Positions 8,823-18,323 of a DNA stretch of 64,000 nucleotides are shown here, in pieces. Position 1 is the first letter of the stretch; each line of letters opens with the position of its first letter. The stretch covers positions 1 to 64,000 of the forward strand of contig NZ_AJSX01000019.1 in the NCBI RefSeq assembly GCF_000262245.1, written 5' to 3'. Source of the stretch: Pasteurella bettyae CCUG 2042 (GTDB taxonomy: Bacteria > Pseudomonadota > Gammaproteobacteria > Enterobacterales > Pasteurellaceae). Both the position numbers and the translations under genes were made by a program. The notes beneath the pieces were generated by a model. It worked only from the letters and a program-made list of their open reading frames with translations, searched no databases and was not told the DNA's origin.

Positions 8823-10749
8823 CTTTATTCTCTACGACATTCATAGTTAGACTCGGAAATTCTAAAATAACCACCGCACTTTTTTGCATACTTGAGGCAA
8901 TATAAAGTTGTCCATTAAATTGATTCATAATGCGTTGACAAATTGTTAAGCCCAACCCTAATCCAACTTCTTTATTACTATAAAAAGGCTGTAATAATTT
9001 ATCCGCATTGTCTAATTGCCAACCTGTACCATTATCTTCTAGATACACATGGGTTTTATCATCATTTATCAATATACGAATATGAATTTTAGGTTGGACT
9101 TTACAAGCTTCCAAAGCATTCGTAAATAAATTGACAAAAACTTGCTCTAATAAAACTTTACTGCCATTTACCGATGCCATTCCTTCCACCAATAATTTTG
9201 CTTGAACAGGTTGATGTCTTAGTTCAAGTAAATCCCAAGCTTCTTGAATAACATCATTTAATTGAATAGGTTGCAGTAAATCTGTTTGCCCATGTCGTTT
9301 AGTAAATTGACGTAGCCCTTTAACAATATGAGCAATACGCTCTGCAAGTTTACTAATTTTTTCTGTATATAATTCTGCTTGAGGCAAATTTTGTGCCTTG
9401 AGAATTTTTTTCAAACTAAATAAATAGATAGAGATTGCATTTAGTGGTTGATTAATTTCATGAGCTAAACTGGTCATCGTCTGACCAACAACCGCCAATT
9501 TAGCAGTTTGAATCAATTCATTTTGTGTATCTCTTAAATCTGAAGCAATCGCATGACGTTCTTTCACAATTTCAGTGTGATGTTTTAATAAATGATTAAT
9601 TTCTGAAATCTCATCATTGCCAGATACTTTAATCAGAAGATCTTCTTTGCCTTGATTTAATAATTTTACTGATTCAATTAAATCTTCAAAACGTTTTGTT
9701 AAATGTTGCTGTAAGTAAAAATAATTGAATAACCAAATAAAAATTAACGAAACTAATAAGGCTATACCAATAATCGTACCACTTATCTCAGTCTGAAATT
9801 GCATATCTTGATTAAGTGCACTGACCTTTTCTTTTGTTTGCATCAAAATATTATCAATAATCTGACGTATCGATTGTAAAATCTGTGATTGTTGGAAACT
9901 CACATCAATTTGAGAACGTTGATAATGTGTAATATTGCTTACTAAGCGCCCCACTTCTTCAGTGGGTGTTGTTGTTTGAACCAACATATCAATCATTTGT
10001 TGTAATGTTGTCAAACTTGCATTTGTCACTTTAATAGGCTCACTATGATAAATATTGGAAACTAGCTCTAATAAATTTTGATATTGAATAGAAATTGTTT
10101 TTTCATCTAAAGAATATAAAAATTGAGTAATTTCATTTTTAATTTGTTCTTCTATATTTTTAAGTTGTGAAATAGCCTGTAATTCACTAGACAAATTAGA
10201 AGCGATATGGCGTTCCTGATGTATCACATAAGGTTGACTAGCCAAATTAATTTGTTGCCAATTAAGTTCTTGTCCAAGTGCCACAATTTCATTGTTAAAA
10301 TCATCATGCAACCACTGAATTTTAGTTATCAGCTCTTGTTTTTTTTGTTCAATAAGTAAGTTATCTGAAATATTCTGATTAATTTGTATAATCAGTGCTT
10401 TAAGTGCCTCAATATTTTTTAAAATAGTTTCTTTATCATCTGTTGTAGATAAAATCACTACATCTTGTTCAATTTCTTCTAACTGTTTGTTTAATTGCTT
10501 AAACATAGATTGGCGAATCACATTATTTTTTAATTCAGAAAAACGCTCAAGTTCACTCAGTAGAGTATTCACATTGTCTTCTAACTTTAATGCTAAATTA
10601 GTTTTGGGGAAGTAATCTTCCAAAATATAGTTAACTTGTTTATGTTGTTGATACCATGAAAACAAACTTACTAGTCCAATAACTAAAGTAAAAAAAAGGC
10701 TAATCGAGAATGCATTCTTCAAAATTCGGCTAATGCTCGTTTTTTTCAC
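8812..10749 (-). CDS. pgtB: Phosphoglycerate transport sensor histidine kinase PgtB
   Basis: Inner-membrane sensor kinase that passes the phosphoglycerate signal to PgtA. 645 residues. Two membrane segments (about 14-32 and 323-345) enclose a long glutamine- and helix-rich periplasmic region likely to form coiled coils. A HAMP-like linker follows, then the dimerisation/phospho-acceptor box with His430 (SLAHEINQPLNA) and the ATPase domain with N box (NLFTNALEAC), DNGTGW and GLGLGLTI. Lies 16 bases after pgtC and overlaps pgtA, giving a pgtC-pgtB-pgtA transcript as in Salmonella. In the Salmonella model PgtC and PgtB act together in induction. Confidence 0.88.
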   Translation of the reverse strand: MKKTSISRILKNAFSISLFFTLVIGLVSLFSWYQQHKQVNYILEDYFPKTNLALKLEDNVNTLLSELERFSELKNNVIRQSMFKQLNKQLEEIEQDVVILSTTDDKETILKNIEALKALIIQINQNISDNLLIEQKKQELITKIQWLHDDFNNEIVALGQELNWQQINLASQPYVIHQERHIASNLSSELQAISQLKNIEEQIKNEITQFLYSLDEKTISIQYQNLLELVSNIYHSEPIKVTNASLTTLQQMIDMLVQTTTPTEEVGRLVSNITHYQRSQIDVSFQQSQILQSIRQIIDNILMQTKEKVSALNQDMQFQTEISGTIIGIALLVSLIFIWLFNYFYLQQHLTKRFEDLIESVKLLNQGKEDLLIKVSGNDEISEINHLLKHHTEIVKERHAIASDLRDTQNELIQTAKLAVVGQTMTSLAHEINQPLNAISIYLFSLKKILKAQNLPQAELYTEKISKLAERIAHIVKGLRQFTKRHGQTDLLQPIQLNDVIQEAWDLLELRHQPVQAKLLVEGMASVNGSKVLLEQVFVNLFTNALEACKVQPKIHIRILINDDKTHVYLEDNGTGWQLDNADKLLQPFYSNKEVGLGLGLTICQRIMNQFNGQLYIASSMQKSAVVILEFPSLTMNVVENKDES

Positions 10750-10765
10750 AATATAAATTCCTTAA

Positions 10766-11995
10766 TTATTCTTCAAGTGAAATAAGAACCTTATCTATTT
10801 GCCCCTTAAAATATTCAGCCCATTTTTTTTCCTGAGCAAGAGCAAAATTTCGATCGTTTTTTAATTGTTCCAAAAACTGTTTGTCTTTAGCTTGTGCATC
10901 ACTAATTGGAATAGAAGTGAGTTCATCACGAAGTGCGGTCAATTTTTTACCTAATTTTTTTTCTTTCGCATACAATACAGACCAAACCTCTTTTAATTGA
11001 GATAAACGGAAAGTAATCGCAACATCAAATAACTTTTCGACTAAAGAATCACGTAACAATAATAAATCATAATCTAATAAGGGCTGCGCAAATAACTTCT
11101 GTTGTTCTACATATAAAGAATCTTGTCGATTTAAAGCAATCAATGGGTATTTAGCAAAATTATGTGTTGCAACAATTTGCTGACCTTGATCGGATAACAA
11201 AAACTGAATAAAAGCTTCCGCTTCCTTTGGGTGTTCACTATTTCGATGTATTGAAATAAACGTCGGTGAAGCGATTGATAATGGAAAATAAACAAATCCT
11301 AAATCTGAATTTGTCATCTGATTAAGTGCATAAGTATCAATACTAATACCTGCCACAGCCAGCCCCATTTTGACTTTATCCACCACATTAAAGCTACGAG
11401 AAGAAATTAAAGATAAATTACTCGACAATGTTAAAAGAGCGTCCCACCCCTGTTTCCAGCCTCGTTGCTGTAAAAGCATTTCTAACATAATATGATTTGT
11501 GCCAGAACGAGATGGAGAACTAATCAGTATTCCATTAGCATAACTGGAATCAAGTAAGCTATCCCAGTCAGTAGGAATAGATAAATGCCGAGCTTCCAAT
11601 AATTTCTTATTATAAAAAATCCCATAACCAGAAAAAGCGATGGCTGTTGTGGTTTGCTTTAAATTTGAAGGTACGCCAATCAAATTCTGTAATAAATGTT
11701 CTGGTAATAAAGCTAAATAATGTTTTTGTTGTAATTGATTAAATAAAAATGGTGATGAACTCAAAATCAGATCAACATTCTCAATATTGGATTGTGTCAA
11801 TAAACGTTCTAAAGAACTTACTGTTCGGTTAATTAAGCGAATCGGTTGATCTGGATGTTTAGCTTCCCACTGTTTACTAATATAATCCATCGTTTCTGGT
11901 GAAAAAGAGGTCGCAATAACTAATTCTTCTGCTTTCACAGCATGATGACATAATACCCCTAACAGAATACTTATAACACCTAGGATTTTTTTCAT
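10766..11995 (-). CDS. pgtC: Phosphoglycerate transport regulatory protein PgtC (periplasmic binding-protein-like)
   Basis: Secreted protein related to ABC-transporter solute-binding proteins and thought to sense the inducer for PgtB. 409 residues with a signal peptide (MKKILGVISILLGVLCHHAVKA, cut after about residue 22), then a type-2 binding-protein fold (AEELVIATSFSPE, GTNHIMLEML, PKEAEAFIQFLLSDQGQQ). The C-terminal part from about 330 is lysine-rich and helical. There is no cognate ABC permease nearby, which supports a sensory role. It is the first gene of pgtCBA. A CRP-type site lies only about 17 bases upstream of its ATG. Confidence 0.85.
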   Translation of the reverse strand: MKKILGVISILLGVLCHHAVKAEELVIATSFSPETMDYISKQWEAKHPDQPIRLINRTVSSLERLLTQSNIENVDLILSSSPFLFNQLQQKHYLALLPEHLLQNLIGVPSNLKQTTTAIAFSGYGIFYNKKLLEARHLSIPTDWDSLLDSSYANGILISSPSRSGTNHIMLEMLLQQRGWKQGWDALLTLSSNLSLISSRSFNVVDKVKMGLAVAGISIDTYALNQMTNSDLGFVYFPLSIASPTFISIHRNSEHPKEAEAFIQFLLSDQGQQIVATHNFAKYPLIALNRQDSLYVEQQKLFAQPLLDYDLLLLRDSLVEKLFDVAITFRLSQLKEVWSVLYAKEKKLGKKLTALRDELTSIPISDAQAKDKQFLEQLKNDRNFALAQEKKWAEYFKGQIDKVLISLEE

Positions 11996-12010
11996 TTTGT
12001 TTGTCCATTC

Positions 12011-12030
12011 TTGTGATTTAGATCACATTT
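12011..12030. promoter_or_regulatory. CRP (cAMP receptor protein) binding site in the pgtC-pgtP intergenic region
   Basis: TTGTGATTTAGATCACATTT has perfect TGTGA-N6-TCACA half sites. It lies 17-32 bases upstream of the pgtC ATG and about 250 bases upstream of pgtP. The gene-free region 11996-12277 is otherwise very AT-rich; no convincing -35/-10 pair was found. Confidence 0.75.
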
Positions 12031-12277
12031 TTTAAAAATTTTTTTTATTTATTTAAAATTGAAAAGGCTAATTTTATCTCAAATTTGAATCATATCATTT
12101 TAGCAAACTCAACTCACTTTATTTTGAGTCAAAATTGACACCTGAAAAATCAAAATAGGTCTTTTTTAACTTAAAAATCAACATATTGCCTTTTATTTTA
12201 GACATATTAACATACTCTCGAATTTCTTTAAGTAGAAAGAAAAATTTATTATTTTTTATTCTTATAGGTATCACATT

Positions 12278-13636
12278 ATGATTTCATTTTTAGCCTCTAA
12301 ACCAGGGAAACCAGTTCCCGAAGCAGAACTCCAAGAGCGTTATAATCGTTTAAGATGGCATGCGCTTTTTGGTATTTTTATTGGTTATGCAGCTTATTAT
12401 ATTTTACGTAACAACTTCTTACTTTCCTCACCAGAACTGATTAGTGAATTTGGCTTCACTAAAAAAGATATTGGTTTTATCTCTGGTACAATGCTTGTTA
12501 TTTATGGCTTGAGTAAAGGTTTTATGTCTGCATTTGCAGATAAATCTAATCCAAAACATTTTATGATTTTTGGATTAATGATGTCTGCTATCGTCAATCT
12601 TATGATGGGCTTTAGTGCATCTTTCTGGGCATTTTTATTCCTCTGCGTACTTAATGGTATTTTCCAAGGTATGGGAGCAGGGCCAGCTTATGTTGTTCTA
12701 GCAAGTTGGTTCCCTCGTAAATCTCGTGGTGTCACTACTGCTATGTTTAATATTTCTCACAACGTTGGTGGCGGTTTAGTTGCTCCTATTGCAGGCGCAA
12801 GTATTGCATGGCTTGGCTCAGAAAATTGGCAAGCAGCTCATTTTACTGTACCTATGGTATTAGCAACCATCATTGCAATTATTATCTATATTTTTGGTAA
12901 AGGTCGTACTTATAATGAAGGTTTACCTCCAACCAGCAAAATTTTAGGTACAGAACAAGAAGAATTAGTGGTTACTAAAGATGAAAATGTAAATTTAACC
13001 ACATGGGAAATCTTCCGTGACTATATCGTAAAAGATATTAATGTTTGGTTTGTATCTTTCATTGATGTTTTCACTTATATGATTCGTTTCGGTGTATTAA
13101 CTTGGTTACCACTTTATTTATTAGAAACCAAAGGTTTCTCTAAAGGTCAAATGGCGACAGCATTCGCAATTTTCGAATGGGCAGCAATTCCTTCTACTTT
13201 ACTAGCTGGCTGGTTAACAGATACTTATTTTAAAGGCCGTCGTATGCCACTTGCAATTATCACATTAGTTGGCGTAGGTTGTGCAATGTTTGCTTATTGG
13301 GGCGGTCAAGATTTATTGACAGTAACCATTGGCGCAGGAATTATCGGTTGCTTAATCTATGTACCAATGTTCCTATCTTCATTACAAACTATTGAATTAG
13401 TACCATCATTTGCAGCAGGTTCTGCAACAGGTCTACGTGGTTTATTAAGTTATATTCTTGGTAGTTTCTCTGGTACTGCACTATTTGGTATTCTTGCTGA
13501 ACGTTTTGGTTGGGATGCAGGTTTCTATCTTCTATTATTTGCGGTATGCGGTTGTATCTTCTGTTGCTATATGACTCACTTAGGCGTATTACGTTTAGAG
13601 AAGAAAAAATTAGCACAATCAGCAGAAAATAAATAA
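12278..13636 (+). CDS. pgtP: Phosphoglycerate transporter PgtP (organophosphate:phosphate antiporter family)
   Basis: Inner-membrane MFS carrier of the OPA family (with GlpT and UhpT) that imports 2- and 3-phosphoglycerate and phosphoenolpyruvate in exchange for phosphate. 452 residues with about 12 membrane helices; the N-terminal segment RYNRLRWHALFGIFIGYAAY and YYILRNNF is typical of OPA carriers. It is divergent from pgtCBA, the same arrangement as the Salmonella pgt locus, so the PgtB/PgtA pair probably controls it. The ATG has only a modest ribosome binding site (AGG about 10 bases upstream). A bulged hairpin terminator follows. Confidence 0.93.
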   Translation: MISFLASKPGKPVPEAELQERYNRLRWHALFGIFIGYAAYYILRNNFLLSSPELISEFGFTKKDIGFISGTMLVIYGLSKGFMSAFADKSNPKHFMIFGLMMSAIVNLMMGFSASFWAFLFLCVLNGIFQGMGAGPAYVVLASWFPRKSRGVTTAMFNISHNVGGGLVAPIAGASIAWLGSENWQAAHFTVPMVLATIIAIIIYIFGKGRTYNEGLPPTSKILGTEQEELVVTKDENVNLTTWEIFRDYIVKDINVWFVSFIDVFTYMIRFGVLTWLPLYLLETKGFSKGQMATAFAIFEWAAIPSTLLAGWLTDTYFKGRRMPLAIITLVGVGCAMFAYWGGQDLLTVTIGAGIIGCLIYVPMFLSSLQTIELVPSFAAGSATGLRGLLSYILGSFSGTALFGILAERFGWDAGFYLLLFAVCGCIFCCYMTHLGVLRLEKKKLAQSAENK

Positions 13637-13648
13637 TCGTTAAAAACT

Positions 13649-13706
13649 AATAAAAAAATCTGCACCTAACGTAGAATATACTACCAATTAGGATGCAGAT
13701 TTTTAT
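13649..13706. terminator. Terminator after pgtP
   Basis: AAAAATCTGCA-CCTAA pairs, with one bulge, to TTAGGATGCAGATTTTT (to about 13703). T-rich flanks on both strands suggest it serves pgtP and possibly the convergent psuT. Confidence 0.7.
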
Positions 13707-13818
13707 TACAATATATAATCAACTCATCTTTCAATAAACCACTTTCTTTTAATCAAATCTATATTTACAAATAATGTTGCTAATATATTGAATTCATTGA
13801 AAAATCAGTATAATTATA

Positions 13819-15084
13819 CTACATTACTGAACCACCAATACCAATAAATAAGCCAGCAATAGCACCACTCATCAAATTAGAGAGAGAACCAGCAATTACA
13901 GCACGAATCCCCATACGAGCAATGTCACTACGACGATTTGGCGCCATGCTACCTAATCCACCAACTAAAATTGCGATTGATCCTAAATTCGCAAAGCCAT
14001 AGAGTCCAAATGTAATAATTGCAACTGTTTTGGGACTCAATTGAACAGCTGCTTCAGGGCTTAGATATTTAATAAAATCCACATAAGCGACAAACTCATT
14101 CAAAATCAATTTTTCACCAATTAATGCACCTGAAACCTGAGCTTCTTCCCATGGAACACCTATAGCCCAAGCTAATGGTTTGAATGCATAGCCAAGTAAG
14201 GATTGCATCGTTACGCCATCTTGACCAACTAGTCCAGCTAATGCAGATATAATCCAATTTAGCATTGCAATCAATGCAATAAAGGCAATCAGCATAGCAC
14301 CAATATTAATCGCTAATTGAGCACCTGATGCTGCCCCAGAAGCAGCAGCTTCAATCACATTAGCAGGTTTCCCCTCTGTATCAACTAGCGTAATATCGTC
14401 ATTAGGTTTTTCTGTTTGTGGAAACAATAATTTTGCAAACAACAACCCGCCAGGTGCCGCCATAAATGAAGCAGCAATTAAATAAGGCAATGGGATTCCC
14501 ATTCCTGCATAGCCAGCAAGTGAGGCGCCTGCAATTGATGCTAACCCACCGACCATCACAGCAAACAACTCTGATTGTGTCATTTGCTGAATAAAAGGCT
14601 TCACTAATAATGGAGCTTCTGTTTGACCAACAAAAATATTAGCGGCTGCAGATGTTGATTCTGCTTTTGATGTCCCAAGTACCTTTTGCAATCCACCACC
14701 TATAATTTTGATAATGAATTGCATAATACCTAAATAATAAAGCACTGAAATTAATGCAGCAAAGAAAATGATTGGAGGCAATACTCGGAAAGCAAATACA
14801 AAGCCACCACCACCAAACACTTCAAACATCTTTTCACTCACTAAACCACCAAATAGGAAATTCATCCCTTCTGCACCAAAACTGATAATCTTAGCTACAC
14901 CATCAGATACTGCCATCAGCACATCACGTCCAGCTGGTACATATAAAATTAAAGCACCAATCCCCATTTGAATAGCAAGGGCTCCTAACACTGTACGATA
15001 ATTAATGGCTCTTTTGTTATTTGATAATAAAAAGGCAATAAACAGTAAAATAAAAATACCAAACAAACTGTTTAAGATATCCAT
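13819..15084 (-). CDS. psuT: Concentrative nucleoside transporter, probably pseudouridine importer PsuT
   Basis: Inner-membrane NupC/CNT-family nucleoside:cation symporter, 421 residues with about 10 helices. Family motifs include [12 protein letters not shown] and NEFVAYVDF. It is the last gene of a psuK-psuG cluster, and E. coli psuT (YeiM) belongs to this same family and lies in the same order, so pseudouridine is the likely substrate; a broader nucleoside range is equally possible. A good ribosome binding site (AGGAGGA) precedes the ATG. A small hairpin with a U run separates it from psuG and may reduce its expression relative to the enzymes. Confidence 0.85.
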   Translation of the reverse strand: MDILNSLFGIFILLFIAFLLSNNKRAINYRTVLGALAIQMGIGALILYVPAGRDVLMAVSDGVAKIISFGAEGMNFLFGGLVSEKMFEVFGGGGFVFAFRVLPPIIFFAALISVLYYLGIMQFIIKIIGGGLQKVLGTSKAESTSAAANIFVGQTEAPLLVKPFIQQMTQSELFAVMVGGLASIAGASLAGYAGMGIPLPYLIAASFMAAPGGLLFAKLLFPQTEKPNDDITLVDTEGKPANVIEAAASGAASGAQLAINIGAMLIAFIALIAMLNWIISALAGLVGQDGVTMQSLLGYAFKPLAWAIGVPWEEAQVSGALIGEKLILNEFVAYVDFIKYLSPEAAVQLSPKTVAIITFGLYGFANLGSIAILVGGLGSMAPNRRSDIARMGIRAVIAGSLSNLMSGAIAGLFIGIGGSVM

Positions 15085-15099
15085 AGAATCCTCCTGTTA

Positions 15100-15132
15100 A
15101 AAAAATGCCGTCAAGTAAAAACTAAACGGCAA
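15100..15132 (-). terminator. Intergenic hairpin between psuG and psuT (possible attenuator)
   Basis: On the minus strand TGCCGT (complement of 15126-15131) pairs with ACGGCA (complement of 15106-15111) and is followed by seven T. The stem is only 6-7 bp with a long loop, so partial termination is more likely than a full stop. Confidence 0.45.
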
Positions 15133-15142
15133 ATTTATAATT

Positions 15143-16054
15143 TTATTGATTAAAATAACCAACGGCGAGCTGTGCCCCGATTTTAGCATTATGCTTAACA
15201 AGCTGAATATTAGCTTCTAAGCTTTTACCTCCTGTCATCTCTACAATCTTACCTAATAAGAATGGTGTAATATTTTTTCCAATAACCCCTTTTTCTTCAG
15301 CTTCTTTAACCGCACTAGCAATAATGCCGTCAATATATTCTGGTGCAAGAGCGTGTTCTTCAGGAATAGGGTTGGCAACAACAATACCGCCTTTAAGCCC
15401 TAGTTCCCATTTTGTTTTAATCATATTTGCAATATGTTCTAATTTATCGGAAGACATAGGTAAAGGTAATCCACTATCACGACAGAAAAAAGCAGGTAAA
15501 TTTTGAGTTTTATAGCCAATTACTGGTACTCCTTTAGTTTCTAAATACTCTAGAGTGGCTGGAAGATCTAAAATGGATTTTGCTCCAGCACAGATAACGG
15601 CAACATTAGTTTGTGCAAACTCATCTAAATCGGCAGAAATATCTAAATTATGCTCCCAACCACGGTGAACTCCACCTAAACCACCCGTTACAAAAAATTT
15701 AATGCCTGCTAGTGCTGCTGCAATCATGGTGGTAGCAACTGTGGTTGCACCTAAACGTTTTGAAGCAATAATATCTGCTAAATCACGACGAGAAACCTTT
15801 GCTATACCTTTACTATTGGCAAACATCTCTAATTCATCATTAGATAAACCTATTTTGATTTTTCCGTCAATAATCGCTATGGTTGCTGGTACTGCGCCAT
15901 TATCACGAATAATTTGTTCTACCTCACGTGCCATTTTTACATTTTGAGGATAAGGCATTCCATGAGAAATGATCGTAGATTCTAAAGCGACGATAGGTAA
16001 TCCTTTTTCCATACCATCTTTAACTTCTTGAGAAAGCACCAAGTATTTATTCAT
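15143..16054 (-). CDS. psuG: Pseudouridine-5'-phosphate glycosidase
   Basis: Cytoplasmic enzyme that splits pseudouridine 5'-phosphate into uracil and ribose 5-phosphate, the second step of pseudouridine breakdown. 303 residues, normal length. Conserved motifs are [26 protein letters not shown] and GGLGGVHRG near the active site. The start overlaps the end of psuK by 8 bases, showing tight coupling to the kinase that makes its substrate. The uracil and ribose phosphate products feed nucleotide and pentose pathways (rpiA is about 12.6 kb away). Confidence 0.95.
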   Translation of the reverse strand: MNKYLVLSQEVKDGMEKGLPIVALESTIISHGMPYPQNVKMAREVEQIIRDNGAVPATIAIIDGKIKIGLSNDELEMFANSKGIAKVSRRDLADIIASKRLGATTVATTMIAAALAGIKFFVTGGLGGVHRGWEHNLDISADLDEFAQTNVAVICAGAKSILDLPATLEYLETKGVPVIGYKTQNLPAFFCRDSGLPLPMSSDKLEHIANMIKTKWELGLKGGIVVANPIPEEHALAPEYIDGIIASAVKEAEEKGVIGKNITPFLLGKIVEMTGGKSLEANIQLVKHNAKIGAQLAVGYFNQ

Positions 16055-17150
16055 AAAAATTCTCCATTTCAGTTTGTAATTGTACTTTGGTTAAATTTGG
16101 TCGAACGGTAAATTCTGACTGAATGGTATAATAAGCATTAGTCATACCAGCTAATATACATTTTTGTTCATTTTGTCCCTGTAACCAAGCATCAATAAAT
16201 GCAGCACTGAAAGAATCTCCAGCACCTGTTACATCAACAATTTTGGAAGGTGCTAATTGTTTAACGGCATACCATTGATAATGATCTCGTGTAACACAAA
16301 GCACCCCCTTAGAACCTGCTGTAAGAATAATTTTTTTAACACCATAGGCTAATACTTCATAAATAGCTTCTCGCAACTTTTCTTCAGTATCGATGATACG
16401 TCCGACCAAAGCACCCAGTTCTCCTTTATTAATAAAAAAACAATCTACTCCAGTAAGTTGCTTAGGCAGGTGGATCATCTTCGGTTCTGAAACTGCAATA
16501 ATGGCTAATTTTATTTGCTGCTTTTGGGCATACGCACAAAGAAATTCTATGGTTTCTTTAGGACAATTTAAATCCACCACCAAGCATTTAGCATTACGTA
16601 AATATTGTTGCTGTTTGATAAGTAATTCAGGTTTAAAATGTTCATAAATCGACATATCAGCTAAGCCCAAATACATTTCTCCATCAATATCTAATAGTGC
16701 GGTATAACAACCTGTAGATTGTCCTTCCAATATAATCACCGATTCGGTATTCATAAAAGGTGATGAAAGTGCTTTAATGCGTAGCCATTCGGGATCATTA
16801 CCTACAGTTGAAATAAGTACGACTTCTTGTTCCAAACGACCTAAATTTTCCGCAATATTTCGCACAACTCCACCAATAGATACTTTTGAAGTAATGGGAT
16901 TTGAGGTATAGCCTTGTAATTCATGATCTGTTTTGATTTTTTTATCTAAATTTGCAGCCCCAATGCATACAATAGAATTACGCTCATTAAATATATAGGC
17001 TTTACCCAGCAGATATTCTTTTTTTACTAGACTAGAAATGATATTAGCAACAGCAGAACGAGAAAGGCCCACTTTATCTGCGAGCTCTTGTTGAGAAATA
17101 AATGGATTTTGGCGAATAAGTTCAAAAATAATACTTTCATTATCAGTCAT
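16047..17150 (-). CDS. psuK: PfkB-family pseudouridine kinase with N-terminal helix-turn-helix
   Basis: Phosphorylates pseudouridine to the 5'-phosphate used by PsuG. 367 residues, about 50 longer than E. coli PsuK, because an N-terminal winged-helix DNA-binding domain (about 1-55; [20 protein letters not shown] is the recognition region) precedes the kinase domain (about 58-360). Kinase motifs: [12 protein letters not shown] and [10 protein letters not shown] with catalytic Asp312. HTH-PfkB fusions are known in this family and are thought to combine enzyme and local regulator. A perfect palindrome just upstream (17159-17195) is the obvious candidate operator. First gene of psuK-psuG-psuT. 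Confidence 0.9.
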   Translation of the reverse strand: MTDNESIIFELIRQNPFISQQELADKVGLSRSAVANIISSLVKKEYLLGKAYIFNERNSIVCIGAANLDKKIKTDHELQGYTSNPITSKVSIGGVVRNIAENLGRLEQEVVLISTVGNDPEWLRIKALSSPFMNTESVIILEGQSTGCYTALLDIDGEMYLGLADMSIYEHFKPELLIKQQQYLRNAKCLVVDLNCPKETIEFLCAYAQKQQIKLAIIAVSEPKMIHLPKQLTGVDCFFINKGELGALVGRIIDTEEKLREAIYEVLAYGVKKIILTAGSKGVLCVTRDHYQWYAVKQLAPSKIVDVTGAGDSFSAAFIDAWLQGQNEQKCILAGMTNAYYTIQSEFTVRPNLTKVQLQTEMENFYE

Positions 17151-17158
17151 TATCGACC

Positions 17159-17195
17159 TCCAAACATAAGTTTATGAGTCAAACTTATGTTTGGA
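17159..17195. promoter_or_regulatory. Long perfect palindrome upstream of psuK, candidate operator
   Basis: Two 15-base arms, TCCAAACATAAGTTT (17159-17173) and AAACTTATGTTTGGA (17181-17195), are exact reverse complements with a 7-base spacer. Each arm also holds an internal AAAC...GTTT dyad, so there may be two adjoining sites. It begins 9 bases upstream of the psuK ATG. The HTH domain of PsuK is the likely binder; this is inferred. As RNA it would also fold into a strong hairpin over the leader. Confidence 0.7.
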
Positions 17196-17239
17196 TTCTA
17201 GGTAATATCGTAACGATTGCAATAGATTATTTTTTAATC

Positions 17240-17255
17240 TATGAGAAGGATCACA
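17240..17255. promoter_or_regulatory. CRP-like site upstream of psuK
   Basis: TATGA-GAAGGA-TCACA is one mismatch from the TGTGA-N6-TCACA consensus. It is centred about 97 bases upstream of the psuK start and upstream of the palindrome, a position suited to an activator. Confidence 0.5.
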
Positions 17256-17260
17256 GAAAA

Positions 17261-17290
17261 AATAAAGGCTATCTAAACAGCCTTTATTAA
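17261..17290 (-). terminator. Terminator of the nucleoside hydrolase gene
   Basis: AATAAAGGCT...AGCCTTTATT, 10-bp perfect arms (17261-17270 and 17279-17288), lies directly after the hydrolase stop on the minus strand. It separates that gene from the psuK promoter region. Confidence 0.8.
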
Positions 17291-17300
17291 TATACAAAAC

Positions 17301-18230
17301 TTATAGATTCTTTACTGACTCAATAACTAAATCCCAAAAACGCTCTTTATCAAGTTTCTTCGCAACCCAGGTATGACAGGGCTTGATCGGATAACGGAAA
17401 TCTGCAACCGTCATTCCTAATGTATGCGTTCCTGTCAGTTCAATATTGACAGGGACTTGTTGTACTTCTATGAGTGTTGGATCGATAACATAAGCTACTG
17501 CACAAGCATCATGCACAGGTGGAGCATCAAAGCCTTGAGCTTGTTTATACATTTTGCCAAAAAAAGCTAATAGCTCAACAACAAACTGCCCTGGTTTACT
17601 TTGCAATGAGGAAAAGCGGGCTATCACATCAGGTGTAGCAAGTGCTTGATGAGTTAAATCTAATCCTACCATGGTTACTTTCCAACCCGCATTAAATACA
17701 ATATGTGCGGCTTCTGGATCAATTTTAATATTAAATTCAGCGACCGCACTCCAATTGCCCGTATGATAGCCTCCGCCCATCAGTACAACTTCTTTCACTC
17801 GTTCGATAATTCTAGGCTCTAAACGTGCTGCCATAGCAATATTAGTTAAGCCTCCTGTTGGCACTAAAGTTATTGTTTTTTCAGGATGAGACATAATTAA
17901 ATCAATAATTAAATTCACCGCATGTATGTCTTCAAATTGCATAGTGGGCTCTGGTAATAGTGGACCATCCATACCAGAATCACCATGTATAGTTGGTGCA
18001 TTTTCGATTTCACGAACTAAAGGACGTGGGCAACCTTTAGCAAATGGAATACCATGGATATTTGCCATCTCAGCCACAGCCAATGCATTGCGTGAAACTT
18101 TTTCCAGCGTTTGATTCCCGACCACAGTAGTCACAGCAAGTAAATCAATATTTGGATTTCCCCAAGCTAACATCATGGCAATTGCATCATCATGCCCAGG
18201 ATCACAATCTAAAATAATCTTCTGGATCAT
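17301..18230 (-). CDS. Ribonucleoside hydrolase, RihB-like (inosine/uridine-preferring family)
   Basis: Calcium-dependent cytoplasmic hydrolase that cuts nucleosides into base and ribose. 309 residues from the chosen ATG. The metal site motif DCDPGHDDA at the N terminus, VLMGGGYHTGN, AEFNIKIDPEAA and the C-terminal VHDACAVAY are all present. An upstream ATG at 18254 is open, but AAGGAG lies 6 bases before the ATG at 18228-18230, which fits better. It is next to the psu cluster but has its own terminator, so it is probably a separate unit of the same nucleoside-salvage island. It looks most like RihB; exact base preference is not deducible. Confidence 0.9.
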   Translation of the reverse strand: MIQKIILDCDPGHDDAIAMMLAWGNPNIDLLAVTTVVGNQTLEKVSRNALAVAEMANIHGIPFAKGCPRPLVREIENAPTIHGDSGMDGPLLPEPTMQFEDIHAVNLIIDLIMSHPEKTITLVPTGGLTNIAMAARLEPRIIERVKEVVLMGGGYHTGNWSAVAEFNIKIDPEAAHIVFNAGWKVTMVGLDLTHQALATPDVIARFSSLQSKPGQFVVELLAFFGKMYKQAQGFDAPPVHDACAVAYVIDPTLIEVQQVPVNIELTGTHTLGMTVADFRYPIKPCHTWVAKKLDKERFWDLVIESVKNL

Positions 18231-18281
18231 ATTCATCTCCTTATAAACATGCATTAAATAATTTAGGTTTACTCACAAATA

Positions 18282-18322
18282 AAAAGTGCGGTATAAATTT
18301 TAAAAATTTATACCGCACTTTT
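18282..18322 (-). terminator. dnaE terminator formed by paired uptake signals
   Basis: 19-bp perfect arms (18282-18300 and 18304-18322), each containing an uptake signal core, with a T-rich tail on the minus strand. It starts right after the dnaE stop. Confidence 0.88.
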
Positions 18323-18323
18323 A

